DNA of 64,000 nucleotides from Anomaloglossus baeobatrachus (lineage: Eukaryota > Chordata > Amphibia > Anura > Aromobatidae): positions 172,638,492-172,702,491 of the forward strand of contig NC_134361.1 of assembly GCF_048569485.1 (NCBI RefSeq). Direction: 5' to 3'. The translations under genes were made by a program, and so were the position numbers. The notes below the pieces were generated by a model, which had not been told where the DNA came from, ran no database searches, and saw only the letters and a list, made by a program, of their open reading frames with translations. How positions within the stretch are numbered: position 1 is the stretch's first letter; each line of letters opens with the position of its first letter. Below, piece after piece: positions 1 through 29,632 of the stretch.

Positions 1-2169
1 TTCCCAACCAGCAATGGGCATATCAGGTGCAGTACCATTCCCATCCAGCAGGGGGCATATCAAGTGCAGTACCATTCCTATCCAGCAGAGGGCATATCAG
101 GTGCAGTACCATTCCTATCCAGCAGAGGGCATATCAGGTGAAGTACCACTCCTATCCAGCAGAGAGCATATCAGGTGCAGTACCACTCCTCTCCAGCAGA
201 AGACATATCAGGTGCAGTACCATTCCCATCCAGTAGAGGGCATATCAGGTGCAGTACCAATCCTATCCAGCAGAGGGCATATCAGGTGCAGTATCACTCC
301 TATCCAGCAGAGAGCATATCAGGTGCAGTACCATTCCCAACCATCAGAGGGCATATCAGGTGCAGTACCATTCCCATCCTGCAGGGGGCATATCAAGTGC
401 AGTACCATTCCTATCCAGCAGAGGGCATATCAGGTGCAGTACCATTCCTATCCAGCAGAGGGCATATCAGGTGAAGTACCATTCCTATCCAGCAGAGGGC
501 ATATCAGGTGCAGTACCAATCCTATCCAGCAGAGGGCATATCAGGTGCAGTACCATTCCCATCCAGCAGGGGGCATATCAAGTGCAGTACCATTCCCATC
601 AAGCAGGGGGCCTATCATGTGCAGTACCATTCCTATCCAGCAGAGGGCATATCAAGTGCAGTACCACTCCTATCCAGCAGAGAGCATATCAGGTGCAGTA
701 CCATTCCCATCCAGTAGAGGGCATATCAGGTGCAGTACCAATCCTATCCAGCAGAGGGCATATCAGGTGCAGTACCATTCCCATCCAGTAGAGGGCATAT
801 CAGGTGCAGTACCAATCCTATCCGGCAGAGGGCATATCAGGTGCAGGACCATTCCCATCCAGCAGAGAGCATATCATGTACAGTACCATTCCTATCCAGC
901 AGAGGGCATATCAGGTGCAGTACCATTCCTATCCAGCAGAGGGCATATCAGGTGCAGTACCATTCCTATCCAGCAGAGGGCATATCAGGTGCAGTACCAC
1001 TCCTATCCAGCAGAGGGCACATCAGGTGCAGTACCATTCCCATCCAGCAGAGGGCATATCAGGTGCAGTACCACTCCTATCCAGCAGTGGGCATATCAGG
1101 TGCAGTACCATTCCTATGCAGCAGAGTGCATATCAGGTGCTGTACCATTGCTATCCAGCAGAGGGCATATCAGGTGCAGTACCAATCCTATCCAGCAGAG
1201 GGCATATCAGGTGCAGTACCATTCCTATCCAGCAGAGGGCATATCAGGTGCAGTACCATTCCTATCCAGCAGAGGGCATATCAGGTGCAGTACCATTCCT
1301 ATCCAGCAGAGGGCAAATCAGGTGCAGTACCACTCCTATCCTGCAGAGGACATATCGGGTGAAGTAATATTCTTATCCAGCAGAGGACTTATCAGGTGCA
1401 TTACCATTCCTATCCAGCAGAGGGCATATCAGGTGCAGTACCATTCCCGTCCAGCAGAGGGCATATCATGTGCAGTACCATTCCTATCCAGCAGAGGACA
1501 TATCAGGTGCAGTACCATTCCTATTCATCAGAGGGCATATCAGGTGCAGTACCATTCCTATCCAGCAGAGAGCATATCAGGTGCAGTACCATTCCTATCC
1601 AGCAGAGGGCATATCAGGTCCAATACCATTCCCATCCAGCAGAGGGCATATCAGGTGCAGTACCATTCCCATCCAGCAAAGGGCTTATCAGGTGCAGTAC
1701 CATTCCTATCCAGCAGAGGGCATATCAGGTGCAATACCATTCCTATCCAGCAGAGGGCATTTCAGGTGCAGTACCATTGCTATCCAGCAGAGGGCATATC
1801 AGGTGCAGTACAAATCCTATCCAGCAGAGGGCATATCAGGGGCAGTACCATTCCCATCCAGCAGAGAGCACATCATGTACAGTACCATTCCTATCCAGCG
1901 GAGGGCATATCAGGTGCAGTACCATTCCTATCCAGCAGAGGGCATATCAGGTGCAGTACCATTCCTATCCTGCAGAGGACATATCAGGTGCAGTACCATT
2001 CCTATCCATCAGAGGGCATATCAGGTGCAGTACCATTCCTATCCAGCAGAGAGCATATCAGGTGCAGTACTATTCCCATCCAGCAGAGGGCATATCATGT
2101 GCAGTACCATTCCTATCCAGCAGAGGGCATATCACGTCCAGTAGCACTCCTATCCAGCAGATGGCATAT

Positions 2170-4440
2170 TAGGTGCAGTACCAGTCTTATCCTGCAGAGA
2201 GCATATCAGGTGCAGTACCATTCCCATCCAGCAAAGGACATATCATGTGCAGTACCATTCCCATCCAGCAGAGGACATATCAGGTGCAGTACCATTCCCG
2301 TCCAGCAGAGGGCATATCATGTGCAGTACCAATCCTATCCAGCAGAGGGCATATCATGTGCAGTAGCATTCCCATCCAGCAGAGGACATATCAGGTGCAG
2401 TACCATTCCCGTCCAGCAGAGGGCATATCATGTGCAGTACCATTCCCGTCCAGCAGAGGGCATATCATGTGCAGTACCATTCCCATCCAGCAGAGGACAT
2501 ATCAGGTGCAGTACCATTCCCATCCAGCAGAGGGCATATCATGTGCAGTACCATTCCCGTCCAGCAGAGGCCATATCATGTGCAGTACCATTCCCGTCCA
2601 GCAGAGGGCATATCATGTGCAGTACCATTCCCGTCCAGCAGAGGGCATATCATGTGCAGTACCATTCCCGTCCAGCAGAGGGCATATCATGTGCAGTACC
2701 ATTCCCATCCAGCAGAGGGCATGTTAGATGCAGTACCACTCTCATCCAGCAGAGGGCATATCAGGTGCAGTACCATTCCCATCCAGCAGAGGGCATATCA
2801 GGTGCAGTACCTTTCCCATCCAGCAGAGGGCATATCATGTGCAGTACCATTCCTATCCAGCAGAGGGCATATCATGTGCAGTACCATTCCCATCCAGCAG
2901 AGGGCATATCATGTGCAGTACCATTCCTATCCAGCAGAGGGCATATCAGGTGCAGTACCATTCCTATCCAGCAGAGAGCATATCAGGTGCAGTACCACTC
3001 CTCTCCAGCAGAAGACATACCAGGTGCAGTACCATTCCCATCCAGTAGAGGGCATATCAGGTGCAGTACCATTCCTATCCAGCAGAGGGCATATCACGTG
3101 CAGTATCACTCCTATCCAGCAGAGAGCATATCAGGTGCAGTACCATTCCCATCCAGCAGGGGGCATATCAAGTGCAGTACCATTCCTATCCAGCAGAGGG
3201 CATATCAGGTGCAGTACCATTCCTATCCAGCAGAAAGCATATCAGGTGCAGTACCATTGCTATCCAGCAGAGGGCATATCAGGTGCAGTACCAATCCTAT
3301 CCAGCAGAGGGCATATCAGGTGCAGGACCATTCCCATCCAGCAGAGAGCATATCATGTACAGTACCATTCCTATCCAGCAGAGGGCATATCAGGTGCAGT
3401 ACCATTCCTATCCAGCAGAGGGCATATCAGGTGCAGTACCATTCCTATCCAGCAGAGGGCATATCAGGTGCATTACCATTCCTATCCTGCAGAGAGCATA
3501 TCAGGTGCAGTCCCATTCCCATCCAGCAAAGGGCATATCAAGTGCAGTACCCTTCCTTTCCAGCAGAGGGCATATCAGGTGCAGTACCATTCCCATCCAG
3601 CAGAGGGCATATCAGGTGCAGTACCAATCCTATCCAGCAGAGGGCATATCATGTGCAGTAGCATTCCCATCCAGCAGAGGACATATCAGGTGCAGTACCA
3701 TTCCCGTCCAGCAGAGGGCATATCATGTGCAGTACCATTCCCGTCCAGCAGAGGGCATATCATGTGCAGTACCAATCCTATCCAGCAGAGGGCATATCAT
3801 GTGCAGTAGCATTCCCATCCAGCAGAGGACATATCAGGTGCAGTACCATTCCCGTCCAGCAGAGGGCATATCATGTGCAGTACCATTCCCGTCCAGCAGA
3901 GGGCATATCATGAGCAGTACCATTCCCATCCAGCAGAGGACATATCAGGTGCAGTACCATTCCCATCCAGCAGAGGGCATATCATGTGCAGTACCATTCC
4001 CATCCAGCAGAGGACATATCAGGTGCAGTACCATTCCCGTCCAGCAGAGGCCATATCATGTGCAGTACCATTCCCGTCCAGCAGAGGGCATATCATGTGC
4101 AGTACCATTCCCGTCCAGCAGAGGGCATATCATGTGCAGTACCATTCCCGTCCAGCAGAGGGCATATCATGTGCAGTACCATTCCCATCCAGCAGAGGGC
4201 ATGTTAGATGCAGTACCACTCTCATCCAGCAGAGGGCATATCAGGTGCAGTACCATTCCCATCCAGCAGAGGGCATATCAGGTGCAGTACCTTTCCCATC
4301 CAGCAGAGGGCATATCATGTGCAGTACCATTCCTATCCAGCAGAGGGCATATCATGTGCAGTACCATTCCCATCCAGCAGAGGGCATATCATGTGCAGTA
4401 CCATTCCTATCCAGCAGAGGGCATATCAGGTGCAGTACCA
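2170..4440. repeat. Higher-order duplication in the satellite, 40-unit shift
   Basis: A string of variant units at about 2170-2960 recurs in the same order at about 3650-4440, shifted by 1480 bp (40 units). A good marker is the rare unit with CATGTTAGATGCAG at 2721 and 4201. The same rare unit recurs at 5459, 8308 and 9381, always at a multiple of 37 bp. This indicates block duplication by unequal exchange, not unit-by-unit slippage. Confidence 0.85.
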
Positions 4441-6949
4441 TTCTTATCTAGCAGAGGACATATCAGGTGCAGTACCATTCTTATCCAGAAGAGGACATAC
4501 AAGGTGCTGTACCATTCCCATCAAGCAGGGGGCCTATCATGTGCAGTACCATTCTTATCCAGCAGAGAGCATATCAGGTGCAGTACCACTCCTCTCCAGC
4601 AGAAGACATACCAGGTGCAGTACCCTTCCCATCCAGTAGAGGGCATATTAGGTGCAGTACCAATCCTATCCAGCAGAGGGCATATCAGGTGCAGTATCAC
4701 TCCTATCCAGCAGAGAGAATATCAGGTGCAGTACCATTCCCATCCAGCAGGGGGCATATCAAGTGCAGTACCATTCCTATCCAGCAGAGGGCATATCAGG
4801 TGCAGTACCATTCCTATCCAGCAGAGGGCATTTCAGGTGCAGTACCATTGCTATCCAGCAGAGGGCATATCAGGTGCAGTACCAATCCTATCCAGCAGAG
4901 GGCATATCAGGTGCAGGACTATTCCCATCCAGCAGAGAGCATATCATGTACAGTACCATTCCTATCCAGCAGAGGGCATATCAGGTGCAGTACCATTCCT
5001 ATCCAGCAGAGGGCATATCAGGTGCATTACCATTCCTATCCTGCAGAGGACATATCAGGTGCAGTACCATACCTATCCAGCAGAGAGCATATCAGGTGCA
5101 GTACCATTCCCATCCAGCAGAGGGCATATCATGTGCAGTACCATTCCTATCCAGAAGATGGCATATCAGGTGCAGTACCAGTCCTATCCTGCAGAGAGCA
5201 TATCAGGTGCAGTCCCATTCCCATCCAGCAAAGGGCATATCAAGTGCAGCACCCTTCCTTTCCAGCAGATGGCATATCAGGTGCAGTACCATTCCCATCC
5301 AGCAGAGGGCATATCAGGTGCAGTACCATTCCCGTCCAGCAGAGGGCATATCATGTGCAGTACCATTCCCGTCCAGCAGAGGGCATATCATGTGCAGTAC
5401 CATTCCCGTCCAGCAGAGGGCATATCATGTGCAGTACCATTCCCATCCAGCAGAGGGCATGTTAGATGCAGTACCACTCTCATCCAGCAGGGGGCATATC
5501 AGGTGCAGTACCATTCAAATCCAGCAGAGGGCATATCAGGTGCAGTACCATTCAAATCCAGCAGAGGGCATATCAGGTGCAGTACCATTCCCATCCAGCA
5601 GAGGGCATATCATGTGCAGTACCAGTCCTTTCCAACAGAGGGCATATCATGTGCAGTACCATTCCCATCCAGCAGAGGGCATATCATGTGCAGTACCATT
5701 CCTATCCAGCAGAGGGCATATCAGGTGCAGTACCATTCTTATTTAGCAAAGGGCATATCATGTGCAGTACCATTCCTATCCAGCAGAGAGCATATCAGGT
5801 GCAGTACCACTCCTCTCCAGCAGAAGACATATCAGGTGCAGTATCACTCCTATCCAGCAGAGAGCATATCATGTGCAGTACCATTCCCATCCAGCAGGGG
5901 GCATATCAGGTGCAGTACCATTGCTATCCAGCAGAGGGCATATCAGGTGCAGTACCATTCCCATCCATCAGAGGGCATATCAGGTGCAGTACCATTCCCA
6001 TCCAGCAGAGGGCATATTAGGTGCAGTACCATTCCTATCCAGCAGAGGGCATATCAGGTGCAGTACCATTCCTATCCAGCAGAGGGCATATCAGGTGCAG
6101 TACCATTCCTATCCAGCAGAGGGCATATCAGGTGCAGTACCAGTCCTATCCTGCAGAGAGCATATCAGGTGCAGTACCATTCCCTTCCAGCAGAGGGCAT
6201 ATCAAGTGCAGTACCCTTCCTATCCAGCAGAGGGCATATCAGGTGCAGTACCATTCCCATCCAGCAGAGGGCATATCAGGTGCAGTACCAATCTTATCCA
6301 GCAGAGGACATATCAGGTGCAGTACCATTCCCGTCCAGCAGAGGGCATATCATGTGCAGTACCACTCCTATCCAACATAGAGCATATCATGTGCAGTACC
6401 ATTCCCTTCCAGCAGAGGGCATATCAGGTGCAGTACCATTCAAATCCAGCAGAGGGCATATCAGGTGCAGTACCATTCAAATCCAGCAGAGGGCATATCA
6501 GGTGCAGTACCATTCCCATCCAGCAGAGGGCATATCATGTGCAGTACCAGTCCTATCCAGCAGAGGGCATATCATGTGCAGTACCATTCCTATCCAGCAG
6601 AGGGCATATCAGGTGCAGTACCATTCTTATTTAGCAGAGGGCATATCAGGTGCAGTACCATTCCCATCCAGCAGAGGGCATATCAGGTACAGTACCACTC
6701 CTCTCCAGCAGAAGACATATCAGGTGCAGTACCATTCCCATCCAGCAGAGGGCATATCAGGTGCAGTACCATTGCTATCCAGCAGGGGGCATATCAGGTG
6801 CAGTACCATTCCTATCCAGCAGAGGGCATATCAGGTGCAGTACCATTCCCATCCAGCAGAGAGCATATCAGGTGCAGTACCATTCTCATCCAGCAGAGGG
6901 CATATCAGGTGCATTACCATTCCTATCCAGCAGATGGCATATCAGGTGC

Positions 6950-8030
6950 AGTACCATTCCCATCCAGCAGAGGGCATATCAGGTGCAGTACCATTCCCAT
7001 CCAGCAGAGGGCATATCAGGTGCAGTACCATTCCCATCCAGCAGAGGGCATATCAGGTGCAGTACCATTGCTATCCAGCAGGGGGCATATCAGGTGCAGT
7101 ACCATTCCTATCCAGCAGAGGGCATATCAGGTGCAGTACCATTCCTATCCAGCAGAGGGCATATCAGGTGCAGTACCATTCCCATCCAGCAGAGAGCATA
7201 TCAGGTGCAGTACCATTCCCATCCAGCAGAGGGCATATCAGGTGCAGTACCATTCCCATCCAGCAGAGGGCATATCAGGTGCAGTACCATTCCCATCCAG
7301 CAGAGGGCATATCAGGTGCAGTACCATTCCCATCCAGCAGAGGGCATATCAGGTGCAGTACCATTCCCATCCAGCAGAGGGCATATCAGGTGCAGTACCA
7401 TTCCCATCCAGCAGAGGGCATATCAGGTGCAGTACCATTCCTATCCAGCAGAGGGCATATCAGGTGCAGTACCATTCCCATCCAGCAGAGGGCATATCAG
7501 GTGCAGTACCATTCCCATCCAGCAGAGGGCATATCAGGTGCAGTACCATTCCTATCCAGCAGAGGGCATATCAGGTGCAGTACCATTCCCATCCAGCAGA
7601 GGGCATATCAGGTGCAGTACCATTCCCATCCAGCAGAGGGCATATCAGGTGCAGTACCATTCCCATCCAGCAGAGGGCATATCAGGTGCAGTACCATTCC
7701 CATCCAGCAGAGGGCATATCAGGTGCAGTACCATTCCCATCCAGCACAGGGCATATCAGGTGCAGTACCATTCCCATCCAGCAGAGGGCATATCAGGTGC
7801 AGTACCATTCCCATCCAGCAGAGGGCATATCAGGTGCAGTACCATTCCCATCCAGCAGAGGGCATATCAGGTGCAGTACCATTCCCATCCAGCAGAGGGC
7901 ATATCAGGTGCAGTACCATTCCCATCCAGCAGAGGGCATATCATGTGCAGTACCATTCCCATCCAGCAGAGGGCATATCAGGTGCAGTACCATTCCTATC
8001 CAGCAGAGGGCATATCAGGTGCAGTACCAT
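6950..8030. repeat. Homogenised core of the satellite
   Basis: Units here are nearly identical copies of the CCATTCCCATCC/CCATTCCTATCC types, with very few of the private variants seen on either side. This is the most recently amplified part of the array as far as can be judged by eye, and the stretch most likely to be collapsed or mis-sized in an assembly. Confidence 0.7.
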
Positions 8031-8129
8031 TCTCATCCAGCAGAGGGCATATCATGTGCAGTACCATTCCTATCCAGCAGAGGGCATATCAGGTGCAGTA
8101 CCATTCTCATCCAGCAGAGGGCATATCAT

Positions 8130-10145
8130 GTGCAGTCCCATTCCCATCCAGCAAAGGGCATATCAAGTGCAGCACCCTTCCTTTCCAGCAGATGGCATAT
8201 CAGGTGCAGTACCATTCCCGTCCAGCAGAGGGCATATCATGTGCAGTACCATTCCCGTCCAGCAGAGGGCATATCATGTGCAGTACCATTCCCATCCAGC
8301 AGAGGGCATGTTAGATGCAGTACCACTCTCATCCAGCAGGGGGCATATCAGGTGCAGTACCATTCAAATCCAGCAGAGGGCATATCAGGTGCAGTACCAT
8401 TCAAATCCAGCAGAGGGCATATCAGGTGCAGTACCATTCCCATCCAGCAGAGGGCATATCATGTGCAGTACCATTCCTATCCAGCAGAGGGCATATCAGG
8501 TGCAGTACCATTCTTATTTAGCAGAGGGCATATCATGTGCAGTACCATTCCCATCCAGCAGAGGGCATATCATGTGCAGTACCATTCCTATCCAGCAGAG
8601 GGCATATCAGGTGCAGTACCATTCTTATTTAGCAGAGGGCATATCATGTGCAGTACCACTCCTCTCCAGCAGAAGACATATCAGGTGCAGTATCACTCCT
8701 ATCCAGCAGAGAGCATATCAGGTGCAGTACCATTGCTATCCAGCAGAGGGCATATCAGGTGCAGTACCATTCCCATCCATCAGAGGGCATATCAGGTGCA
8801 GTACCATTCCCATCCAGCAGAGGGCATATCAGGTGCAGTACCATTCCCATCCAGCACAGGGCATATCAGGTGCAGTACCATTCCCATCCAGCAGAGGGCA
8901 TATCAGGTGCAGTACCATTCCCATCCAGCAGAGGGCATATCAGGTGCAGTACCATTCCCATCCAGCAGAGGGCATATCAGGTGCAGTACCATTCCCATCC
9001 AGCAGAGGGCATATCAGGTGCAGTACCATTCCCATCCAGCAGAGGGCATATCATGTGCAGTACCATTCCCATCCAGCAGAGGGCATATCAGGTGCAGTAC
9101 CATTCCTATCCAGCAGAGGGCATATCAGGTGCAGTACCATTCCTATCCAGCAGAGGGCATATCAGGTGCAGTACCATTCTCATCCAGCAGAGGGCATATC
9201 ATGTGCAGTCCCATTCCCATCCAGCAAAGGGCATATCAAGTGCAGCACCCTTCCTTTCCAGCAGATGGCATATCAGGTGCAGTACCATTCCCGTCCAGCA
9301 GAGGGCATATCATGTGCAGTACCATTCCCGTCCAGCAGAGGGCATATCATGTGCAGTACCATTCCCATCCAGCAGAGGGCATGTTAGATGCAGTACCACT
9401 CTCATCCAGCAGGGGGCATATCAGGTGCAGTACCATTCAAATCCAGCAGAGGGCATATCAGGTGCAGTACCATTCAAATCCAGCAGAGGGCATATCAGGT
9501 GCAGTACCATTCCCATCCAGCAGAGGGCATATCATGTGCAGTACCATTCCTATCCAGCAGAGGGCATATCAGGTGCAGTACCATTCTTATTTAGCAGAGG
9601 GCATATCATGTGCAGTACCATTCCCATCCAGCAGAGGGCATATCATGTGCAGTACCATTCCTATCCAGCAGAGGGCATATCAGGTGCAGTACCATTCTTA
9701 TTTAGCAGAGGGCATATCATGTGCAGTACCACTCCTCTCCAGCAGAAGACATATCAGGTGCAGTATCACTCCTATCCAGCAGAGAGCATATCAGGTGCAG
9801 TACCATTGCTATCCAGCAGAGGGCATATCAGGTGCAGTACCATTCCCATCCATCAGAGGGCATATCAGGTGCAGTACCATTCCCATCCAGCAGAGGGCAT
9901 ATTAGGTGCAGTACCATTCCTATCCAGCAGAGGGCATATCAGGTGCAGTACCATTCCTATCCAGCAGAGGGCATATCAGGTGCAGTACCATTCCTATCCA
10001 GCAGAGGGCATATCAGGTGCAGTACCAGTCCTATCCTGCAGAGAGCATATCAGGTGCAGTACCATTCCCTTCCAGCAGAGGGCATATCAAGTGCAGTACC
10101 CTTCCTATCCAGCAGAGGGCATATCAGGTGCAGTACCATTCCCAT
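8130..10145. repeat. Mosaic higher-order duplication, 29-unit and 105-unit shifts
   Basis: About 8130-8790 is repeated at about 9203-9863 with a 1073-bp (29-unit) shift, including two identical TCTTATTTAGCAGAGGG units and the CATGTTAGATGCAG unit. At about 9868 the similarity switches: from there to about 10145 the array instead copies the block at about 5900-6260 (3885 bp, 105 units away). The switch marks an exchange or conversion junction inside the array. Confidence 0.8.
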
Positions 10146-11118
10146 CCAGCAGAGGGCATATGAGGTGCAGTACCAATCTTGTCCAGCAGAGGGCATATCA
10201 GGTGCAGTACCATTCCCATCCAGCAGAGGGCATATCAGGTGCAGTACCAATCTTATCCAGCAGAGGACATATCAGGTGCAGTACTATTCCCGTCCAGCAG
10301 ATGACATATCATGTGCAGTACCATTCCCATCCAGCAGAGGGCATATCAGGTGCAGTACCATTCCTATCCAGCAGAGGGCATATCAGGTGCAGTACCATTC
10401 TCATCCAGCAGAGGGCATATCATGTGCAGTACCATTCCTATCCAGCAGAGGGCATATCAGGTGCAGTACCATTCTCATCCAGCAGAGGGCATATCATGTG
10501 CAGTACCATTCCCATCCAGCAGAGGGCATATCAGGTGCAGTACCATTCTCATCCAGCAGAGGGCATATCATGTGCAGTACCATTCCTATCCAGCAGAGGG
10601 CATATCATGTGCAGTACCATTGCTATCCAGCAGAGGGCATATCATGTGCAGTACCATTCTCATCCAGCAGAGGGCATATCAGGTGCAGTACCATTCCCAT
10701 CCAGCAGAGGGCATATCAGGTGCAGTACCATTCCTATCCAGCAGAGGGCATATCAGGTGCAGTACCATTCCTATCCAGCAGGGGGCATATCATATGCAGT
10801 ACCATTCCCATCCAGTAGAGGGCATATCATGTGCAGTACCATTCCCATCCAGCAGGGGGCATATCAGGTGCAGTACCATTCCCATCCAGCAGGGGGCATA
10901 TCAGGTGCAGTACCATTCTTATCCAGCAGATGACATATCATGTGCAGTACCATTTCCATCCAGCAGAGGGCATATCAGGTGCAGTACCAGTCCTATCCAG
11001 CAGAGGGCATATCAGGTGCAGTACCAGTCCTATCCAGCAGAGGGCATATCAGGTGCAGTACCAGTCCTATCCAGCAGGGGGCATATCAGGTGCAGTACCA
11101 GTCCTATGCAGCAGAGGC

Positions 11119-11232
11119 CACTATTCCGCACTACGCACACGGAAGTGTTGTCCTTTCTCGCTCGCCGTCTGTGGCGCACGGTTTTCCCGCCCGCCCCGGA
11201 AGAAGGAGGTCCTTTCTTTTGCAGACGCAGCC
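11119..11232 (+). promoter_or_regulatory. rps4x: rps4x core promoter and TOP-type 5' leader
   Basis: Only about 90 bp of non-repetitive DNA separates the satellite from the likely start site. It holds two ETS/GABP-type sites, CGGAAGTG at 11140-11147 and CCGGAAG at 11196-11202, no clear TATA box, and is CpG-rich. Ribosomal protein mRNAs start at a C within a pyrimidine tract (5' TOP). The tract CCTTTCTTTT at 11211-11220 fits and would give a 22-nt leader ending GCAGCC before the ATG. A second tract at 11151-11159 is an alternative giving a leader of about 81 nt. I prefer 11211 because both ETS sites then lie upstream. The start site is inferred. Confidence 0.75.

Positions 11233-11235
<3 letters not shown>
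11211..11235 (+). CDS. rps4x: rps4x exon 1 (leader plus ATG)
   Basis: TOP-type leader at 11211-11232, then the ATG at 11233-11235 followed at once by the donor GTAAG. The coding part is just the start codon. The leader start is inferred from the pyrimidine tract. Confidence 0.85.
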
Positions 11236-27876
<16,641 letters not shown>

Positions 27877-27902
27877 GTCCAGACAGAGAGAAACCTTTAT
27901 TA

Positions 27903-27908
27903 AATAAA
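27903..27908 (+). terminator. rps4x: rps4x polyadenylation signal
   Basis: A canonical AATAAA lies 26 nt after the stop codon and is followed by a TGTT/CTGTTCT-rich stretch. The resulting 3' UTR of about 45-60 nt is short, as usual for ribosomal protein genes. Confidence 0.9.
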
Positions 27909-28367
27909 CCCTTGTTCTGACCTCTGTTCTCGGCTTTGATTTCTTCTGTGTAATATATATGAGCAAATCCATCATTGATTGTACACGTGACAGCAGGAAT
28001 ATGTTACAGGGGATATATCTCCTGCTATAGACAAGTGTCTGCTGGTTCTGCTCCCATTATTATGTCCAATGTATATCTAGAGTTAGATGTATGTGTTGCG
28101 TCTACTGATGGGAGCTGAGTCGGCAGATGCAGGCTGTGTTGGGCCTCCTCAGTATGTGTGACGTCAGTTTTCACACCGCAGACTCGGACACACGTAGACC
28201 CATTAAAATCAATGGGCCTGCGCACTTGTCCATGCCTACACATGCGTGTCAGTGTGCTTCACAGTGACATGTCCGTTTTCTGCCATCAGCACAGGTTTCA
28301 CTCAGACTGCACACTAAATAAATTTACTAAAACCTAATTTTATTACATAATTTAAAAGATGCACTCT
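27909..28367. other. Downstream flank of rps4x
   Basis: Short 3' end of the transcript, then no recognisable gene or repeat. Confidence 0.5.
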
Positions 28368-29067
28368 TAAGCTGGGTTCACACATAGCGACGTCGCTGTT
28401 ATGTCACCATTTTCTGTGACGTAACAGCGACCTTGTAAGTCGCTGTTATGATCGCTGCTTAGCTGTCAAACGCAGCAGCGATCATAATGACACGCGTCGC
28501 TGTGGAAGCGATGCTGCGCTTGGTAGCGAAGGTAAATATCGGGTAACCAACCAAAGTGCTTCTCTGGTTACCCGATATTTACCTTGGTTACAAACGCACA
28601 CCGCTTAGCGCTGGCTCCCTGCACTCATAGCCACAGTACACATCGAGTTAATAAGTAAACCTTTGCTTATTTCCCGATGTGTACTCTAGCTGTGTGCAGG
28701 GAGCCGGCACTGGCAGCGTGAGAGCGGCGGACGCTGTAACTAAAGTAAATATTGGGTAACCAAGGAAAGGGCTTCCCTTAGTTACGTGATGTTTACCGTG
28801 GTTACAGCTTACCGCAGGCTGCCAGAAGCCGGTTCCCTGCTCGCTTCATTTCGTCGCTCTCTCGCTGTCGCACACAGCGATGTGTGCTTCACAGCGGGAG
28901 AGCAATGAGCAAAAAATGAAGCAGGACATTCAGCAACGAGCGGCGACCTCACAGAAGGGGCGAGCTCGTTGCTGGACGTCACAAACAGCGACGGGACGTC
29001 GCTGCTACGTCACAGAAAATGGTGACGTAGCAGCGACGTCGTTGTCGCTGTGTGTGACACCACCTTT
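28368..29067. mobile_element. 0.7-kb foldback MITE
   Basis: The left arm TTCACACATAGCGACGTCGC (with TCACCATTTTCTGTGACG) is matched in reverse by CACAGAAAATGGTGACG then GCGACGTCGTTGTCGC and TGTGTGTGACACCACC. The interior includes a second inverted pair around CGGGTAACCA / TGGTTACCCG. Rich in CGACG words. Non-coding. Confidence 0.8.
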
Positions 29068-29482
29068 AGCATGGCCAAGAGCTTGGTGCACAGTTCTGCC
29101 CCATCAATGACTGTCCTCCACCCCTCCCCTTATGTTGATTGTCAGCACTCACTTTGGAGCACTGCCTGATCTTAATCCCCATCCCTGTACACTGACACTG
29201 CAGGAGCTAAGAGCATAGAGTCCCAGTGTGCACAAGGGATGAAGTCTTCCCCTAAACCATCCCCTCTTGCCTGTAGCAGCTGCTCAGTGCACACATGATC
29301 ACAATGAAGCGGGTGGATGATGCTGACAGGAGGTGACAACATGCACAATGTCAGCGGCTCCCTCCAGTGCTCCATGGCTGTTGATGGAATACTGAAAGCT
29401 GCCATGTTGGTATCCTGTGAAGTTCAGCTTCAGACTGATGTTAGCTGTACACTGAAAGCTGTCATTTAAAAAAAAAAAAAAA
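29068..29482. other. Unannotated
   Basis: No gene or repeat end recognised. A run of about 15 A immediately precedes the DIRS element. Confidence 0.5.
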
Positions 29483-29483
29483 T

Positions 29484-29632
29484 CTTCTTCAGCGCTCTAT
29501 TGGGAGACCCAGACGATTGGGGTATAGCTACTGCCCTCTGGAGGCCACACAAAGCACTACACTAAAAGTGCAAGGCCCCTCCCCCTCTGGCTATACCCCC
29601 CCCGTGGTATCACGGGTACTCCAGTTTTAGCT
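29484..29632. repeat. DIRS left inverted terminal repeat
   Basis: Starts CTTCTTCAGCGCTCTATTGG and contains GGTATAGCTACTGCCCTC. Its inverse is at about 35370-35520. Confidence 0.9.

Larger units (their letters stand above)
1..11118. repeat. 37-bp satellite array, about 300 units, open at left edge
   Basis: The whole stretch is a head-to-tail array with a 37-bp period. A unit read from its E-box side begins GGTGCAGTACCATTCC, continues with a TATCCAGCAGAGGG block and ends CATATCA. No unique DNA interrupts it and the window starts inside it, so the true array is longer. The commonest variants are C/T/G in the TATCC/CATCC/CGTCC block, GG/TG/AG at the start of the unit, and AGGG/GGGG/AGAG. The consensus has no stop in any + frame; because 37 is not a multiple of 3 each frame cycles through all three phases, giving open frames of up to about 2,100 codons with a 37-residue period. 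These are by-products of the repeat. Its last units (about 10970-11118) run directly into the rps4x promoter. Confidence 0.98.

Noticed and set aside
14-9387. Open frames of 1,215, 2,108 and 1,146 codons as genes
   Set aside because: They exist because the 37-bp unit lacks stops on the + strand. All three frames are open at once with the same 37-residue period, there is no non-repeat domain, and no splice or promoter context.
1-11118. CRISPR array
   Set aside because: There are no unique spacers between repeats: the 37-bp units are contiguous, and the surrounding gene is vertebrate.
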